From Flavobacteriaceae bacterium (GTDB lineage Bacteria > Bacteroidota > Bacteroidia > Flavobacteriales > Flavobacteriaceae): a DNA stretch of 23,974 nt. Of the stretch, positions 7,016 through 15,767 are shown piece by piece. Each line of letters opens with the position of its first letter. Positions within the stretch are counted from its first letter, which is position 1. The stretch covers positions 1 through 23,974 of the forward strand of contig DOIV01000138.1 in assembly GCA_003511845.1 (NCBI GenBank), read 5' to 3'. The position numbers and the translations under genes were made by a program. Below the pieces are notes generated by a model. That model was not told where the DNA came from, searched no databases, and was given only the letters and a program-made list of their open reading frames with translations.

Positions 7016-8464
7016 ATGCGAGAAGAAATAATAAGTTGGGTTAAAGAGTGCGTTAATGTGCTTATTAAAGATTTTCAAGAAAATGATGAGGTAAAAATAC
7101 TGATTAAAGCATTTGTTACGCAATATGAGTTAAATACAATAAGAAGTATTGAAAGCAATAAAAATTTAAAATATAATAATCAATTAAATTATGCCAAACA
7201 AAAAATTAAAAATAAGATAATTAAAACACAAAAGCCATCTATTGGTTTTTCTCTAAAACCTAAGCAAATTGATGTTTTATTTTTGCCTTTTCAAAAAATG
7301 CATTTAGACGTGGTATTACCAATTTATCAGAATATAGTTAAAAATGAAAGTATTAAAGTTGGTCTTGTTTCTAATAATTTATCAATTCAGTCTTGGATAA
7401 AGAATAAAAACATTGAGAATTCAATTTTTATTAATGATTTAGAACCATTTTGGGTCGACTATAAAAAGAATAAATATTATTATGATATAATTAAATCAGT
7501 TGAAAAATTACAGAAATTAAGTGTAAAAAATAAAAAGATTGATTTTAAAGAGATACTTTTATTTAGTTGGAATTCTTGGTATTGGCTCTATGACTCTACC
7601 TTAAAAATGTTTGATAAAATTGTAGAGAATTATAGTCCTAAAGCAATATTTGTTGGTAACACTATTACTTTAGTTGGAAATATAGTTGCTCATTTAGCAG
7701 CGAAAAAAAAAATTAAGGTGTTTTGCATGATGCACGGTAGAATGAACGACTATATACAATTTAGTAAATTTGATTATTTTTACTTGTTTGGAGTAAGGGA
7801 TAGAGATAATTTGATGAAATTAGGAGTTTCAGATAATAAATTAATAGTTTCTGGTTCTCCAAAAATAGAAAGGTTTTTGACAAAGACAAATAAGGTAACA
7901 GATTCAAACCACAATAAAAATATTTTAGTTGCCTTATCGGGCCCTGGGCATAGTATAACTGTTGAGCATCATATTTTAATAGTAAAACTTATCTATAAAT
8001 TAGCTCTTGAGTTTAAGAAGGTACAATTTAAAATCAAATTGCATAAAAAGGATAGAATAACATATTATGAAGATATAATTGTATTATCTAATGTAAGTAT
8101 TTATGAATCTGGAGATATGTCAGTTTCTTCAAATATTTATGATTGGATTGTAAATTCTGATTTATTAATTACAGGTGCATCTACATCAGCATTAGATGCA
8201 ATGTTATTAGACCTCCCTGTTGTTACAATTGATATATTAAAGCATTTAGAGAATGTAGATTTTATTAATGAAAAAGCAACATTTCATGCTACAACATATA
8301 ATGACCTTCAAAACCATGTTAATTCTATTTTAGGAGATGATTTACAGGTAGACTTGAGAATAAAAAAAGCAAAAAAATTTAGTCAACAATTTTATACACA
8401 ACCAAAAGAAGGAAGTGTAAATTTGATGACCAAGCATTTAATTAAGGTGTTGAATGAAGCATAA
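7016..8464 (+). CDS. Putative GT-B-fold glycosyltransferase, specificity unknown
   Basis: No confident family name. The 482-residue protein has a lysine/asparagine-rich helical N-terminal 80 residues, then a two-domain layout like the CDP-glycerol glycerophosphotransferase / 2-epimerase / capsule sialyltransferase group. Seen features: VLFLPFQKMHLDVVLP (87-102), a first-domain end with CMMHGRMND (237-245) leading into FDYFYLFGVRDRDNLMKLG, then VSGSPKIERF (278-287), a beta strand LVALSGPG, KIKLHKKD (339-346, where related families often have an H-P motif), and SDLLITGASTSALDAMLLDLPVV (381-403), the expected nucleotide-sugar binding region. There is no signal peptide or membrane segment, so it is probably cytosolic. 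In a locus that makes a CMP-nonulosonate it is a candidate nonulosonate transferase, by inference only. It contains an A10 run at 7703-7712. Confidence 0.6.
   Translation: MREEIISWVKECVNVLIKDFQENDEVKILIKAFVTQYELNTIRSIESNKNLKYNNQLNYAKQKIKNKIIKTQKPSIGFSLKPKQIDVLFLPFQKMHLDVVLPIYQNIVKNESIKVGLVSNNLSIQSWIKNKNIENSIFINDLEPFWVDYKKNKYYYDIIKSVEKLQKLSVKNKKIDFKEILLFSWNSWYWLYDSTLKMFDKIVENYSPKAIFVGNTITLVGNIVAHLAAKKKIKVFCMMHGRMNDYIQFSKFDYFYLFGVRDRDNLMKLGVSDNKLIVSGSPKIERFLTKTNKVTDSNHNKNILVALSGPGHSITVEHHILIVKLIYKLALEFKKVQFKIKLHKKDRITYYEDIIVLSNVSIYESGDMSVSSNIYDWIVNSDLLITGASTSALDAMLLDLPVVTIDILKHLENVDFINEKATFHATTYNDLQNHVNSILGDDLQVDLRIKKAKKFSQQFYTQPKEGSVNLMTKHLIKVLNEA
7703..7712 (+). repeat. A10 homopolymer inside the GT-B-like gene
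   Basis: Ten consecutive A bases span the codons for AKKKI at about residues 230-234 of the 482-residue GT-B-like protein. A gain or loss of one A would truncate it before its predicted nucleotide-sugar site, so it is a possible slippage site. Confidence 0.5.
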
Positions 8465-8978
8465 GTCATTTTTTTCTAGATTTTTATGGATATTGTATAA
8501 TCAGTATCAATATGGTTATTTTGATAGAATAAGGAAATATATTAAAGTAAGTTTTTGGAAACAATATTTTAAAACTACAGGTGAAAATCTAGTAATTCAC
8601 CCTTCAGTATTAATAAGAGGAGCTCATAATATTTCTATTGGAAATAATGTAAATATAAATCATGGTGCAGAATTGTACGGTGCAGGAGGGCTTACAATTG
8701 GAAATGGAAGTATGATAGCTTATCATGTGATGATTTTTACTGATTCTAGAAAATTTAAAAGTGATCAACTTCTAAAGTCTTTGAAAGGAAGAATAGTAAA
8801 ACCAGTTAAAATTGGCGAAGATGTGTGGATAGGAGCTGGAGCGTTGATAATGCCAGGAGTTATTATAGCCAATCATGCCATAATAGCAGCAGGGTCTGTG
8901 GTAACTACCAACATTTCAGAATGGGAAATTGCAGGAGGAAATCCAGCAAAAAAAATTGGAAGTCGAATAAAAGAATAG
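8454..8978 (+). CDS. LbH-type acyltransferase (WbbJ/CapG-like)
   Basis: Hexapeptide-repeat acyltransferase of 174 residues that probably acetylates a sugar of the repeat unit. After a basic, aromatic N-terminal region (1-45) come left-handed helix repeats from about 46, with ISIGNNVNINHGAELYGAGGLTIGNG, then VKIGEDVWIGAGALIMPGVII (118-138), IIAAGSVVTTNI and the family ending IAGGNPAKKIGS. Where related enzymes carry the catalytic His (pattern T-x-S-H), this protein reads FTDSRKF, with Arg99. That could mean altered or lost catalysis, or a different catalytic residue. The ATG lies inside the previous gene (11-base overlap), consistent with coupling. No nonsense or frameshift is seen, unlike the acyltransferase at 6444. 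Confidence 0.85.
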   Translation: MKHKSFFSRFLWILYNQYQYGYFDRIRKYIKVSFWKQYFKTTGENLVIHPSVLIRGAHNISIGNNVNINHGAELYGAGGLTIGNGSMIAYHVMIFTDSRKFKSDQLLKSLKGRIVKPVKIGEDVWIGAGALIMPGVIIANHAIIAAGSVVTTNISEWEIAGGNPAKKIGSRIKE

Positions 8979-8986
8979 CATAAAAT

Positions 8987-10150
8987 TTGCAAAAAAGCAA
9001 TAAAATAAGGGTACTATATATCCATGACAGACCTTCTGGTGGTGCCGGTGAGAGTTTGTACCAAATGATTTTTAGAAATAATCATTGGAATACTAAAGCC
9101 ATTGTATTTCTAAATGGAGGTTTTCTTAAAGAAAAATTTGAACAATTGAAACCAAGTATTAAGGTTAATTATTTGAAGAATGGTTCATGGTTAGGTTCTA
9201 TGAAGAGTAAGAAATGGTTATATAACCTAAGTCAAATATATTACCTTCCAAAAAGTTATAATTTTATAAAAAATGTAGGCACAATTATTGATAGAGAAAA
9301 AATTAATATCATTCATACAAATACTATAACTATTATTGAAGGTGGAAAATTAGCGAAGAAAAAAAACATTTCACATTTCATACAAGTTAGAGAACTTATT
9401 GATTTAGATTATTATCAATATTTAATATCAAAAGAAAAAGTGATCGCTAAATTAGAGAAAAATTCAGATGTAATTATTGCCAATTCTGAGCGTACAAAAA
9501 AGGGATTGCTAAAATTAGGGATGAAAAAGGATAAGATTAAAGTAATATACAATACGGTGAGCCCTTCAACTATCCAGTTAGATATCAGAGATTTAATTCA
9601 GTTAGATAAAGAAATACAAATTGTTGCTATTGTAGGTTGGATAAGGCCAGTGAAAAGAATTGAAGATTTTATCAAAATTTCAAAACAGTTTCATGATATG
9701 AATGAAATTAAATTTGTAATCATTGGAGGATATGGAGGAAACACAAATTATAATAATTTCATTAAAGAGTTAATAGCAGATTCACCTAATGTAATTTACA
9801 TTAATACTGTAGATAATATTTCATGTTATATGAAATCTTTTAACCTTTTGATTAGTACATGCGATATAGAATCATTTGGGCGTACTGTGGCTGAAGCGTT
9901 GATTGAAGGCACGCCAGCAATTGGTATACAGAGTTGTGGGGTGGCTGAAATAATCCAACATGAAAAATCAGGTTTTTTAGTTGAAAAGTCTGATGTAAAC
10001 AGTATGGTTAAATACACTAAGTTACTTCTTGATGATGAAAATTTAAATAAAAAAATGGGATTGTTTGGTAAACAAGATGTAGAGAAAAAATTTGGGGTAG
10101 AAACTATCCGCAAAAAATATCTAGAATTATATAATGAATTTAAAAAATAA
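8987..10150 (+). CDS. Glycosyltransferase, GT4-like
   Basis: Retaining GT-B glycosyltransferase of 387 residues acting at the cytosolic face of the membrane. The N-terminal acceptor domain begins IRVLYIHDRPSGGAGESLYQM. The linker region has ANSERTKKGLLKLG and VIYNTV, and the C-terminal donor domain starts at VAIVGWIRPVKRIEDF. The GT4 E-x7-E motif is present as Glu295 and Glu303 in ESFGRTVAEALIEG. The start is TTG at 8987: an in-frame TAA at 8981-8983 blocks any upstream start, and the next ATG would remove the first beta strand and glycine-rich loop. There is no clear ribosome-binding site. It lies 8 bases after the acyltransferase. The donor sugar is not predictable. Confidence 0.88.
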   Translation: MQKSNKIRVLYIHDRPSGGAGESLYQMIFRNNHWNTKAIVFLNGGFLKEKFEQLKPSIKVNYLKNGSWLGSMKSKKWLYNLSQIYYLPKSYNFIKNVGTIIDREKINIIHTNTITIIEGGKLAKKKNISHFIQVRELIDLDYYQYLISKEKVIAKLEKNSDVIIANSERTKKGLLKLGMKKDKIKVIYNTVSPSTIQLDIRDLIQLDKEIQIVAIVGWIRPVKRIEDFIKISKQFHDMNEIKFVIIGGYGGNTNYNNFIKELIADSPNVIYINTVDNISCYMKSFNLLISTCDIESFGRTVAEALIEGTPAIGIQSCGVAEIIQHEKSGFLVEKSDVNSMVKYTKLLLDDENLNKKMGLFGKQDVEKKFGVETIRKKYLELYNEFKK

Positions 10151-10153
10151 AAA

Positions 10154-11437
10154 ATGAGTAAAAATATAATTATTGGAGCTGGACCAGCAGGTATCGGAGT
10201 TGGCTTAAGTTTAGGAAAGGATTGTACAATTTTAGAAACTGCAGATACTGTAGGTGGTTTTTCTAGAAGTATTGAAATTAAAGGTGCTGTATTTGATTTT
10301 GGAGGGCATTCTTTTCATACTCCACATCCAGAAGTGAGAGATTTAGTTTATAATTCCTTAGAGATGTATCGTCAAACTCGTAATGCGAAATGCTATTCTC
10401 ATGGGCAAATAATTCCATACCCATTTCAAAAAAATTATAGATTGTTAGAAGATGAAAATGTGGTAAAAGAATGTTTACAAGGTTTAGAAAATCTTCCTTC
10501 AAATATAATAAAAAAAGATTTTGACAATTTTGAAGAGTTTATACTAAAAAGTTTTGGGTCAGGTATATCAGAGCATTTTATGATACCCTATAACAAAAAA
10601 TTATGGGGTAGAGATTTAAAACGAATGGCTGCAGATTGGACAAGTGAAAGAGTAGCGGCTCCAGAAGGGGTAAAAGAAAAATTTGATTTAACGGGAGGTA
10701 AAAGAAAACCTTTACAGGCAGACACCAAGGTTGGTTACCCTGCAAAAGGTGGTTTTGGAGAAATATACAAGGCAATTGGTAAAAAACTTGAGAATGTTGA
10801 ATTCAAAACTACTGTCTCTAGAATTGACCCAAAAGCGAAAAAAGTGTATACAAGTGATGGTAAAAGTTATGAATATAGAAATTTAATCAGTTCTATTTCA
10901 ATTATTGATTTTTTAAAAATAATTGATAATGTGCCGCAGCGTATAGTAGACTTAACAAAGCAATTAGATTATTTATCAATGGTGTTAGGCTTGGTAGTAA
11001 TAAACCACCCTGTTGATACAGATATTCAACGATTTTATTCAGCTGAAAAAGAAATTATTTCTCACAAAACAGCAATCAATCATAATTCGTCTGATTATTT
11101 ACGTTCCTTACCAAATCATGGTATTATGATGGAGATTTCTGAAGGCCCAGAAAAGACGTTGCATCGTTCAGATACCAAACAATGGATTGTAGATAGTTTG
11201 TTGACTCTAGGAGCTATAAAACACCCTCATGAAATAGAAGAAATACAAATAAAGAATGTAAAATATTCCTACCCAGTACCAACAAAAGATCGAAATGAGA
11301 TTATGGGTGAAATAAAAGAGTGGTTACAAGAAAATGATATTTATACTGTAGGCCGTTTTGGAGAATGGGCATATATCAATTCAGATAAAGCTATTTACAG
11401 AGGCTTAGAGTTGGGTAAGTATATAGCGAGTTTGTAA
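10154..11437 (+). CDS. FAD-dependent UDP-galactopyranose mutase-like flavoprotein
   Basis: Flavoprotein of the GLF/UDP-galactopyranose mutase and amine-oxidase-like superfamily (427 residues). It has the dinucleotide-binding GAGPAG (8-13), GGFSRS (34-39), DFGGHSFHTPH (48-58), a PYPFQKN segment (88-94), then HFMIPYNKKLWG (141-152), WTSERVAAPEG (162-172), YPAKGGFGEIYKA (195-207), and a C-terminal FAD-contact region GRFGEWAYINSDKAIYRG. The order PYPFQ, PYN-x-K-x-W, ERVAAP and PAKGG recalls the eukaryotic-type mutases more than short bacterial Glf. If it is a mutase it would supply a furanose sugar nucleotide. It could instead be an oxidoreductase on another sugar. Four bases separate it from the upstream GT, and it sits between two GT4 genes. 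Confidence 0.78.
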   Translation: MSKNIIIGAGPAGIGVGLSLGKDCTILETADTVGGFSRSIEIKGAVFDFGGHSFHTPHPEVRDLVYNSLEMYRQTRNAKCYSHGQIIPYPFQKNYRLLEDENVVKECLQGLENLPSNIIKKDFDNFEEFILKSFGSGISEHFMIPYNKKLWGRDLKRMAADWTSERVAAPEGVKEKFDLTGGKRKPLQADTKVGYPAKGGFGEIYKAIGKKLENVEFKTTVSRIDPKAKKVYTSDGKSYEYRNLISSISIIDFLKIIDNVPQRIVDLTKQLDYLSMVLGLVVINHPVDTDIQRFYSAEKEIISHKTAINHNSSDYLRSLPNHGIMMEISEGPEKTLHRSDTKQWIVDSLLTLGAIKHPHEIEEIQIKNVKYSYPVPTKDRNEIMGEIKEWLQENDIYTVGRFGEWAYINSDKAIYRGLELGKYIASL

Positions 11438-11446
11438 AGTGTTAAT

Positions 11447-12604
11447 ATGAAAAAAAAACTTTGGGTAGTTACCTATAACTTTCACCCAGTTTGGGCCGGT
11501 CCGGCTGAACGATTTTTACGTTATTATGATGGGTTAACAGAACGTGATATTGAAGTGACATACATTACACTTTTACGAAATAATCAACTACATGAAGAAA
11601 TCTATAGAGGAGCTAAAGTTATTAGATTAGGAAATTCTGAAGAAACTAGTTCTATTAAAAAATTCATTGAGTTAGCGACTAAATATGCATTAAAATCAGA
11701 ACATAAACCAGATACTTTTTTGGTTTTATTAGCTGATAATTTCAATGCTCCAGCTATTAGAAATTTATCTAAAAATGGAATTAAAACAGTTTATGTTAAT
11801 ACTATGGCATTTAAACTGTCTAATTCTAGAAATATATTGAGGAGATGGGTTTCAAAACACCTTAATTATCGTTTTTTTAAATCTTTTGACACCATAGTTT
11901 GTAGTACTGAAATCTTAAAAGAGCCAATTACTAAATTAGGGATAAACCAAAATAAGATTAAAGTAATATCTAATGGAGTATCTTTAGATAGGTTTTGCCC
12001 TGCAAAAGACAATAAAGAAAAACAGGGAATAAGAAATTTATTTAAACTACCAGACGATGAGCCAATTGTAATATTTGTGGGCTTAAGAGTAGAACGTAAA
12101 GGGGTGATAGATTTAGTAAAATCATGGCAAATTTATAAAGAAAAAGGTGGAGAAGGTTATCTATTAATGGTAGGAGATGAACAACATGAAAATCCTATTT
12201 TTACTGCTTTTTATGAAAAATGGGATAAAATATTAGCAACTATTAAAGAAAAAGATAAAATTATAATACACCCCCCTTCTAGTGAAATTGAAAAATATTT
12301 CAAAATCAGTAAATTGTTTGTGTTTTTATCAAAACAAGAAGGAATGCCTAATGTAATTGCTGAATCTATGGCTTCAGGTTGCCCAGTAATTACAACTAAA
12401 TTTGAAGGATTTTCAGATACCTGGGGAAGAAATGAAGAACAATTGTTGGTTGTAAATAGAGAGCATAATGAAATTGCTACTAAAATTGCTACTGTTATTA
12501 AAGATGATGAGTATTATCGATCTATTCAAAAGGCAGCATTAGAGTTTGTGGCAAAAGAGCACGCAATTGAATGTACTCTAGATAAATATGCAAATTTAGT
12601 TTAA
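11447..12604 (+). CDS. Glycosyltransferase, GT4-like
   Basis: Retaining GT-B glycosyltransferase (385 residues). The N-terminal domain opens KLWVVTYNFHPVWAGPAERFLRYYDGL, with CSTEILKEPITKLG and VISNGVSLDRFCP ending it. The donor domain begins VIFVGLRVERKGVIDLVKSW, and the E-x7-E motif is Glu298/Glu306 in EGMPNVIAESMASG. The ATG is followed at once by an A9 run (11450-11458) that encodes the lysines of MKKKL, a place where slippage would switch the frame at the first codons. It lies 9 bases after the mutase-like gene and 13 before an AsnB-type gene. Donor and acceptor are unknown. Confidence 0.88.
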   Translation: MKKKLWVVTYNFHPVWAGPAERFLRYYDGLTERDIEVTYITLLRNNQLHEEIYRGAKVIRLGNSEETSSIKKFIELATKYALKSEHKPDTFLVLLADNFNAPAIRNLSKNGIKTVYVNTMAFKLSNSRNILRRWVSKHLNYRFFKSFDTIVCSTEILKEPITKLGINQNKIKVISNGVSLDRFCPAKDNKEKQGIRNLFKLPDDEPIVIFVGLRVERKGVIDLVKSWQIYKEKGGEGYLLMVGDEQHENPIFTAFYEKWDKILATIKEKDKIIIHPPSSEIEKYFKISKLFVFLSKQEGMPNVIAESMASGCPVITTKFEGFSDTWGRNEEQLLVVNREHNEIATKIATVIKDDEYYRSIQKAALEFVAKEHAIECTLDKYANLV

Positions 12605-12617
12605 TTGATATTAAATT

Positions 12618-14501
12618 ATGTGCGGAATAGCAGGAGTAGCTCATTGGAATAGAAAAGATTACAGTCGTAGTGTTTTAAAGATGTGCAATGCTATTAAGCA
12701 TCGTGGTCCAGATGGTGGTGGGGTTAAACAGTTAGAAGGTGTATGTCTTGGACATAGAAGATTGTCTATTATTGATTTAAATAACGCTGCTGATCAACCA
12801 ATGGTAGATAATACCGGTCGGTTTTGGATAGTTTTTAACGGCGAAATTTACGGCTTTCACACTTTAAAATTAGAATTATTAAAATTAGGGCATCAATTTA
12901 CTACAGCTTCTGATACCGAAGTAATTTTAGAAGGTTTTAAGGCATGGGGTATAGAACAACTATGTGTAAAGCTTTCAGGGATGTTTGCTTTTTCAATTTG
13001 GGATGACTATAAAAAAATATTATATATTGCTAGGGATAGGTTTGGAGAAAAGCCGTTATATTATCTTAATGATAAAGATACGTTTCGGTTTTCTTCAAAT
13101 GCAAACACATTATTTATTGATGCTAAAAAACCTAAAGAGTTAAACCCTAATGCAATAGTTGCTTTTTTAAATCAAAGTTTTACCTTACCACAATATCCGA
13201 TATTTAATGATTTACAAACTTTAAAACCAGCTCATTATTTAGAGATAATTGAAGGAATTAAAATTGTTTCAAAGCCTTATTGGTCACCAAAATTTGAACC
13301 AAAACTTATTTATAATACGAACGAATGGTTAGATTTGGTAGAGAATAGCCTTGAAAATATTGTAAAGGAAGAACTAGTTTCAGATGTGAAAATTGGAGCA
13401 TTATTGAGTGGTGGGGTTGATTCTTCGTTAATAGCCTCATTAGCAACTAAATTAAGACCAGACATTGATTTATTTACTGTAAGAATGCTAGATTCTAAAC
13501 TTGATGAATCAGAAATAGCTAAAAATGTTGTTAAAGTAATTGGTGGTAAACATCATATTATTGATGCAGACCCAATAAATATTGATGACTTTATCAAACT
13601 TCAAGGACAGTTTAGTGAGCCTTTAGGTGATTCAAGTGCTATTGCCATGTGGATGGTTTCAAAAGCAGCAAAAAAACATGTTACAGTGGTGCTGACAGGA
13701 GATGGTGGTGATGAGCTTTTTGCAGGATATGATACAGTTAAATTAAATTCTAAATTTCAGAAATATAGAACTATTTTTAATAACCCGATTGGTAAAGGAT
13801 TTTCAACAAATTTACAAAAGGCACTTTTGCCTTTTAGCGATAGGACGATACCTAGAAAAGTAATAACTTTTTCTAACTTTATATCCCAATCAATAAAGCA
13901 TACTCATATAAATCGTTCTTTTATACCAATTAAAGTTGAAAACACCATTTATGGCGAAAAACTAATACAAGCAAAAGATAATGCATATTATTTAAACGCT
14001 TTAGAACAAATATGGAATGAATCTTCTGCAAAAGAACCAATAGATAAATTACTAAATTATGATTTGAAACATTCATTATTAGGTGATTTTTTACCTAAAG
14101 TAGATGTTTCTACAATGTACCATTCTTTAGAAGCACGTGCTCCTTTTTTACATCACAACCTTACAGATTTAGCATTTCAAATGCCTTTAGAAATAAAGAA
14201 ATTAGGAAATATTCAAAAAGGAATTACCAAGAAAATTTTACAAAAAAGAATTGGCATAAATGCTGCTCAAGAAGTAATTAAAGGGAAGAGAGGTTTTGTA
14301 TTACCAATTGATAAATGGTTAGATGGGAATTGGAAAATTTTAATTGAAGACCTCCCAAAATCTGAATTGGTAAAGCAAGGATATTTAAATAAAAAAGGAA
14401 TTGAGCAAGTAATAAAAGGTTACAATAAATACCCAGAGACCTATTCTCGTATACGGTATTCTTTAGTCGCTTTAAATTTATGGAGTTATAAAAATTTATA
14501 A
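12618..14501 (+). CDS. asnB: Asparagine synthetase-type glutamine amidotransferase
   Basis: A 627-residue class II glutamine amidotransferase fused to an ATP-pyrophosphatase synthetase domain. The N-terminal nucleophile is Cys2 (MCGIAG), followed by HRGPDGGG, GHRRLSIIDL, FNGEIYGF and SDTEVILEGF, then RDRFGEKPLYY. The synthetase half has the PP-loop SGGVDSS (264-270), TGDGGDELFAGY (from 360), LEARAPFLHH and a C-terminal KRGFVLPIDKWL. All catalytic parts look intact. In polysaccharide loci this family usually transfers ammonia to the carboxyl of a uronic acid to make a uronamide; that role here is inferred from context, and free asparagine synthesis cannot be excluded from sequence. The stop is directly followed by the ATG of the polymerase gene. 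Confidence 0.92.
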   Translation: MCGIAGVAHWNRKDYSRSVLKMCNAIKHRGPDGGGVKQLEGVCLGHRRLSIIDLNNAADQPMVDNTGRFWIVFNGEIYGFHTLKLELLKLGHQFTTASDTEVILEGFKAWGIEQLCVKLSGMFAFSIWDDYKKILYIARDRFGEKPLYYLNDKDTFRFSSNANTLFIDAKKPKELNPNAIVAFLNQSFTLPQYPIFNDLQTLKPAHYLEIIEGIKIVSKPYWSPKFEPKLIYNTNEWLDLVENSLENIVKEELVSDVKIGALLSGGVDSSLIASLATKLRPDIDLFTVRMLDSKLDESEIAKNVVKVIGGKHHIIDADPINIDDFIKLQGQFSEPLGDSSAIAMWMVSKAAKKHVTVVLTGDGGDELFAGYDTVKLNSKFQKYRTIFNNPIGKGFSTNLQKALLPFSDRTIPRKVITFSNFISQSIKHTHINRSFIPIKVENTIYGEKLIQAKDNAYYLNALEQIWNESSAKEPIDKLLNYDLKHSLLGDFLPKVDVSTMYHSLEARAPFLHHNLTDLAFQMPLEIKKLGNIQKGITKKILQKRIGINAAQEVIKGKRGFVLPIDKWLDGNWKILIEDLPKSELVKQGYLNKKGIEQVIKGYNKYPETYSRIRYSLVALNLWSYKNL

Positions 14502-15767
14502 ATGTTTGTATTAATTATTATTGGATTACTTTTTGCTGTATTGCTACTTCCAATGCGTCATGCTTTTGGGGTTAATCTAGCAGCAACATTTCTTTTTATT
14601 GTACCTAACGGTTTTGATATAACTACCTATTTATTTTTGCTGTTATTTGTAAGGTTACTTGTTCTAAAGGTTTCTACAAGACAAAAGATTAAATATGACA
14701 AATTTATTATTCTTTTTGTTATCTTTTTGTTTTTTTCAATTTTATCTTATTTGTTATTCCAAGGAGAATATGGAGTACAGTATCTGCGTAGGTTTTCTAT
14801 GACGATTATTATAATACTCCTTTTTGTTAATATTTTTAAATCTATAGATGATTTAAAACTTTTTATTAATTATTTTTTAGCGGGAATTTTACTATTGTCA
14901 ATACATTTACTTACACAGACCTTAATTCCAATTAATCCATTCGCTGAAGCAGTTTTTACAGCTAGAGAAGGAAGGTTAATGCCACGAGGTTTTACAAATC
15001 AATATGTAAATCCAAATAATATGGGTTCCTTATTAGTATGGGGTTTTGGATTAGTTTTAGGATTTTATAATTTGTTTTATTCTAGGTATTTTGTTACATA
15101 TAGTAATAAACAAAAATTCAGAATTCAGGTTTTAGCAATAGCTTTTCTTATTAACATTTCAATTATAATAGGTATGTTAGGAAGTCGAGCTAATTTTATT
15201 GTTTTATTAATTATTGCAATAATTTTATTATTTAAATTAAATTTAAAAAAAAAATCAATAAAAATAATTATTACTGGTTACCTCTTTTATGTTTTTATTG
15301 GACCGGTTTTATTAAATTCTATGAGCCAAATTAGTAGGTTAGCACCTAATAATATTTTTGCACCAGTAGTAAATAGATTAATAGATTCTGAAGATGAAAT
15401 TGAAAATTCTAGTTATTCAAGAAATCGATTGGCAAGTAATGGAATTTCTCTTTTTTTACAAAGTCCAATACTAGGGATTGGTATTGGAAATGAAGCAAAT
15501 ATAATGGGTAAAAATTTTGAAATTAGTAAAGTATCACATAATACATATGTGAGCCTACTTTCAGAAATGGGTGTTATTGGAATATTGTTTCTAATTGCAA
15601 TTATTTTTAGTTGGATTCCATACTTTAAAACCAACTTAGCAATAATTATAATATTTATGATTGGAACTTATGCAACCTTTCATAATATTATGTTGATGTC
15701 TATTCCTTGGCTAATAATGTCATTTACTAAAAGAAGTTTAGATTTGGTATTAAATATTAATGAATAG
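14502..15767 (+). CDS. wzy: Wzy-type O-antigen/capsule polymerase
   Basis: A polytopic membrane protein of 421 residues with many hydrophobic helices and no soluble domain other than a central loop. Features of the Wzy/WaaL group: the loop AREGRLMPRGFTNQYVNPNNMGSLLVWGFGL, an SRANFIVLLI helix start, and a periplasmic segment with GIGIGNEAN followed by SHNTYVSLLSEMGVIGILF, the conserved H-N-x-Y...E-x-G pattern of the Wzy_C region. It should link repeat units on undecaprenyl pyrophosphate at the periplasmic face. A WaaL-type ligase is an alternative, but the setting with Wzx and GTs favours a polymerase. It starts directly at the asnB stop and overlaps the next gene by 8 bases. It contains an A10 run at 15245-15254. 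Confidence 0.85.
   Translation: MFVLIIIGLLFAVLLLPMRHAFGVNLAATFLFIVPNGFDITTYLFLLLFVRLLVLKVSTRQKIKYDKFIILFVIFLFFSILSYLLFQGEYGVQYLRRFSMTIIIILLFVNIFKSIDDLKLFINYFLAGILLLSIHLLTQTLIPINPFAEAVFTAREGRLMPRGFTNQYVNPNNMGSLLVWGFGLVLGFYNLFYSRYFVTYSNKQKFRIQVLAIAFLINISIIIGMLGSRANFIVLLIIAIILLFKLNLKKKSIKIIITGYLFYVFIGPVLLNSMSQISRLAPNNIFAPVVNRLIDSEDEIENSSYSRNRLASNGISLFLQSPILGIGIGNEANIMGKNFEISKVSHNTYVSLLSEMGVIGILFLIAIIFSWIPYFKTNLAIIIIFMIGTYATFHNIMLMSIPWLIMSFTKRSLDLVLNINE
15245..15254 (+). repeat. A10 homopolymer inside the polymerase gene
   Basis: Ten consecutive A bases lie in the codons for LKKKS, about 60% of the way through the Wzy-type gene and before the conserved SHNTY segment. A one-base slip would abolish the polymerase, making this a possible on/off site. 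Confidence 0.5.
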
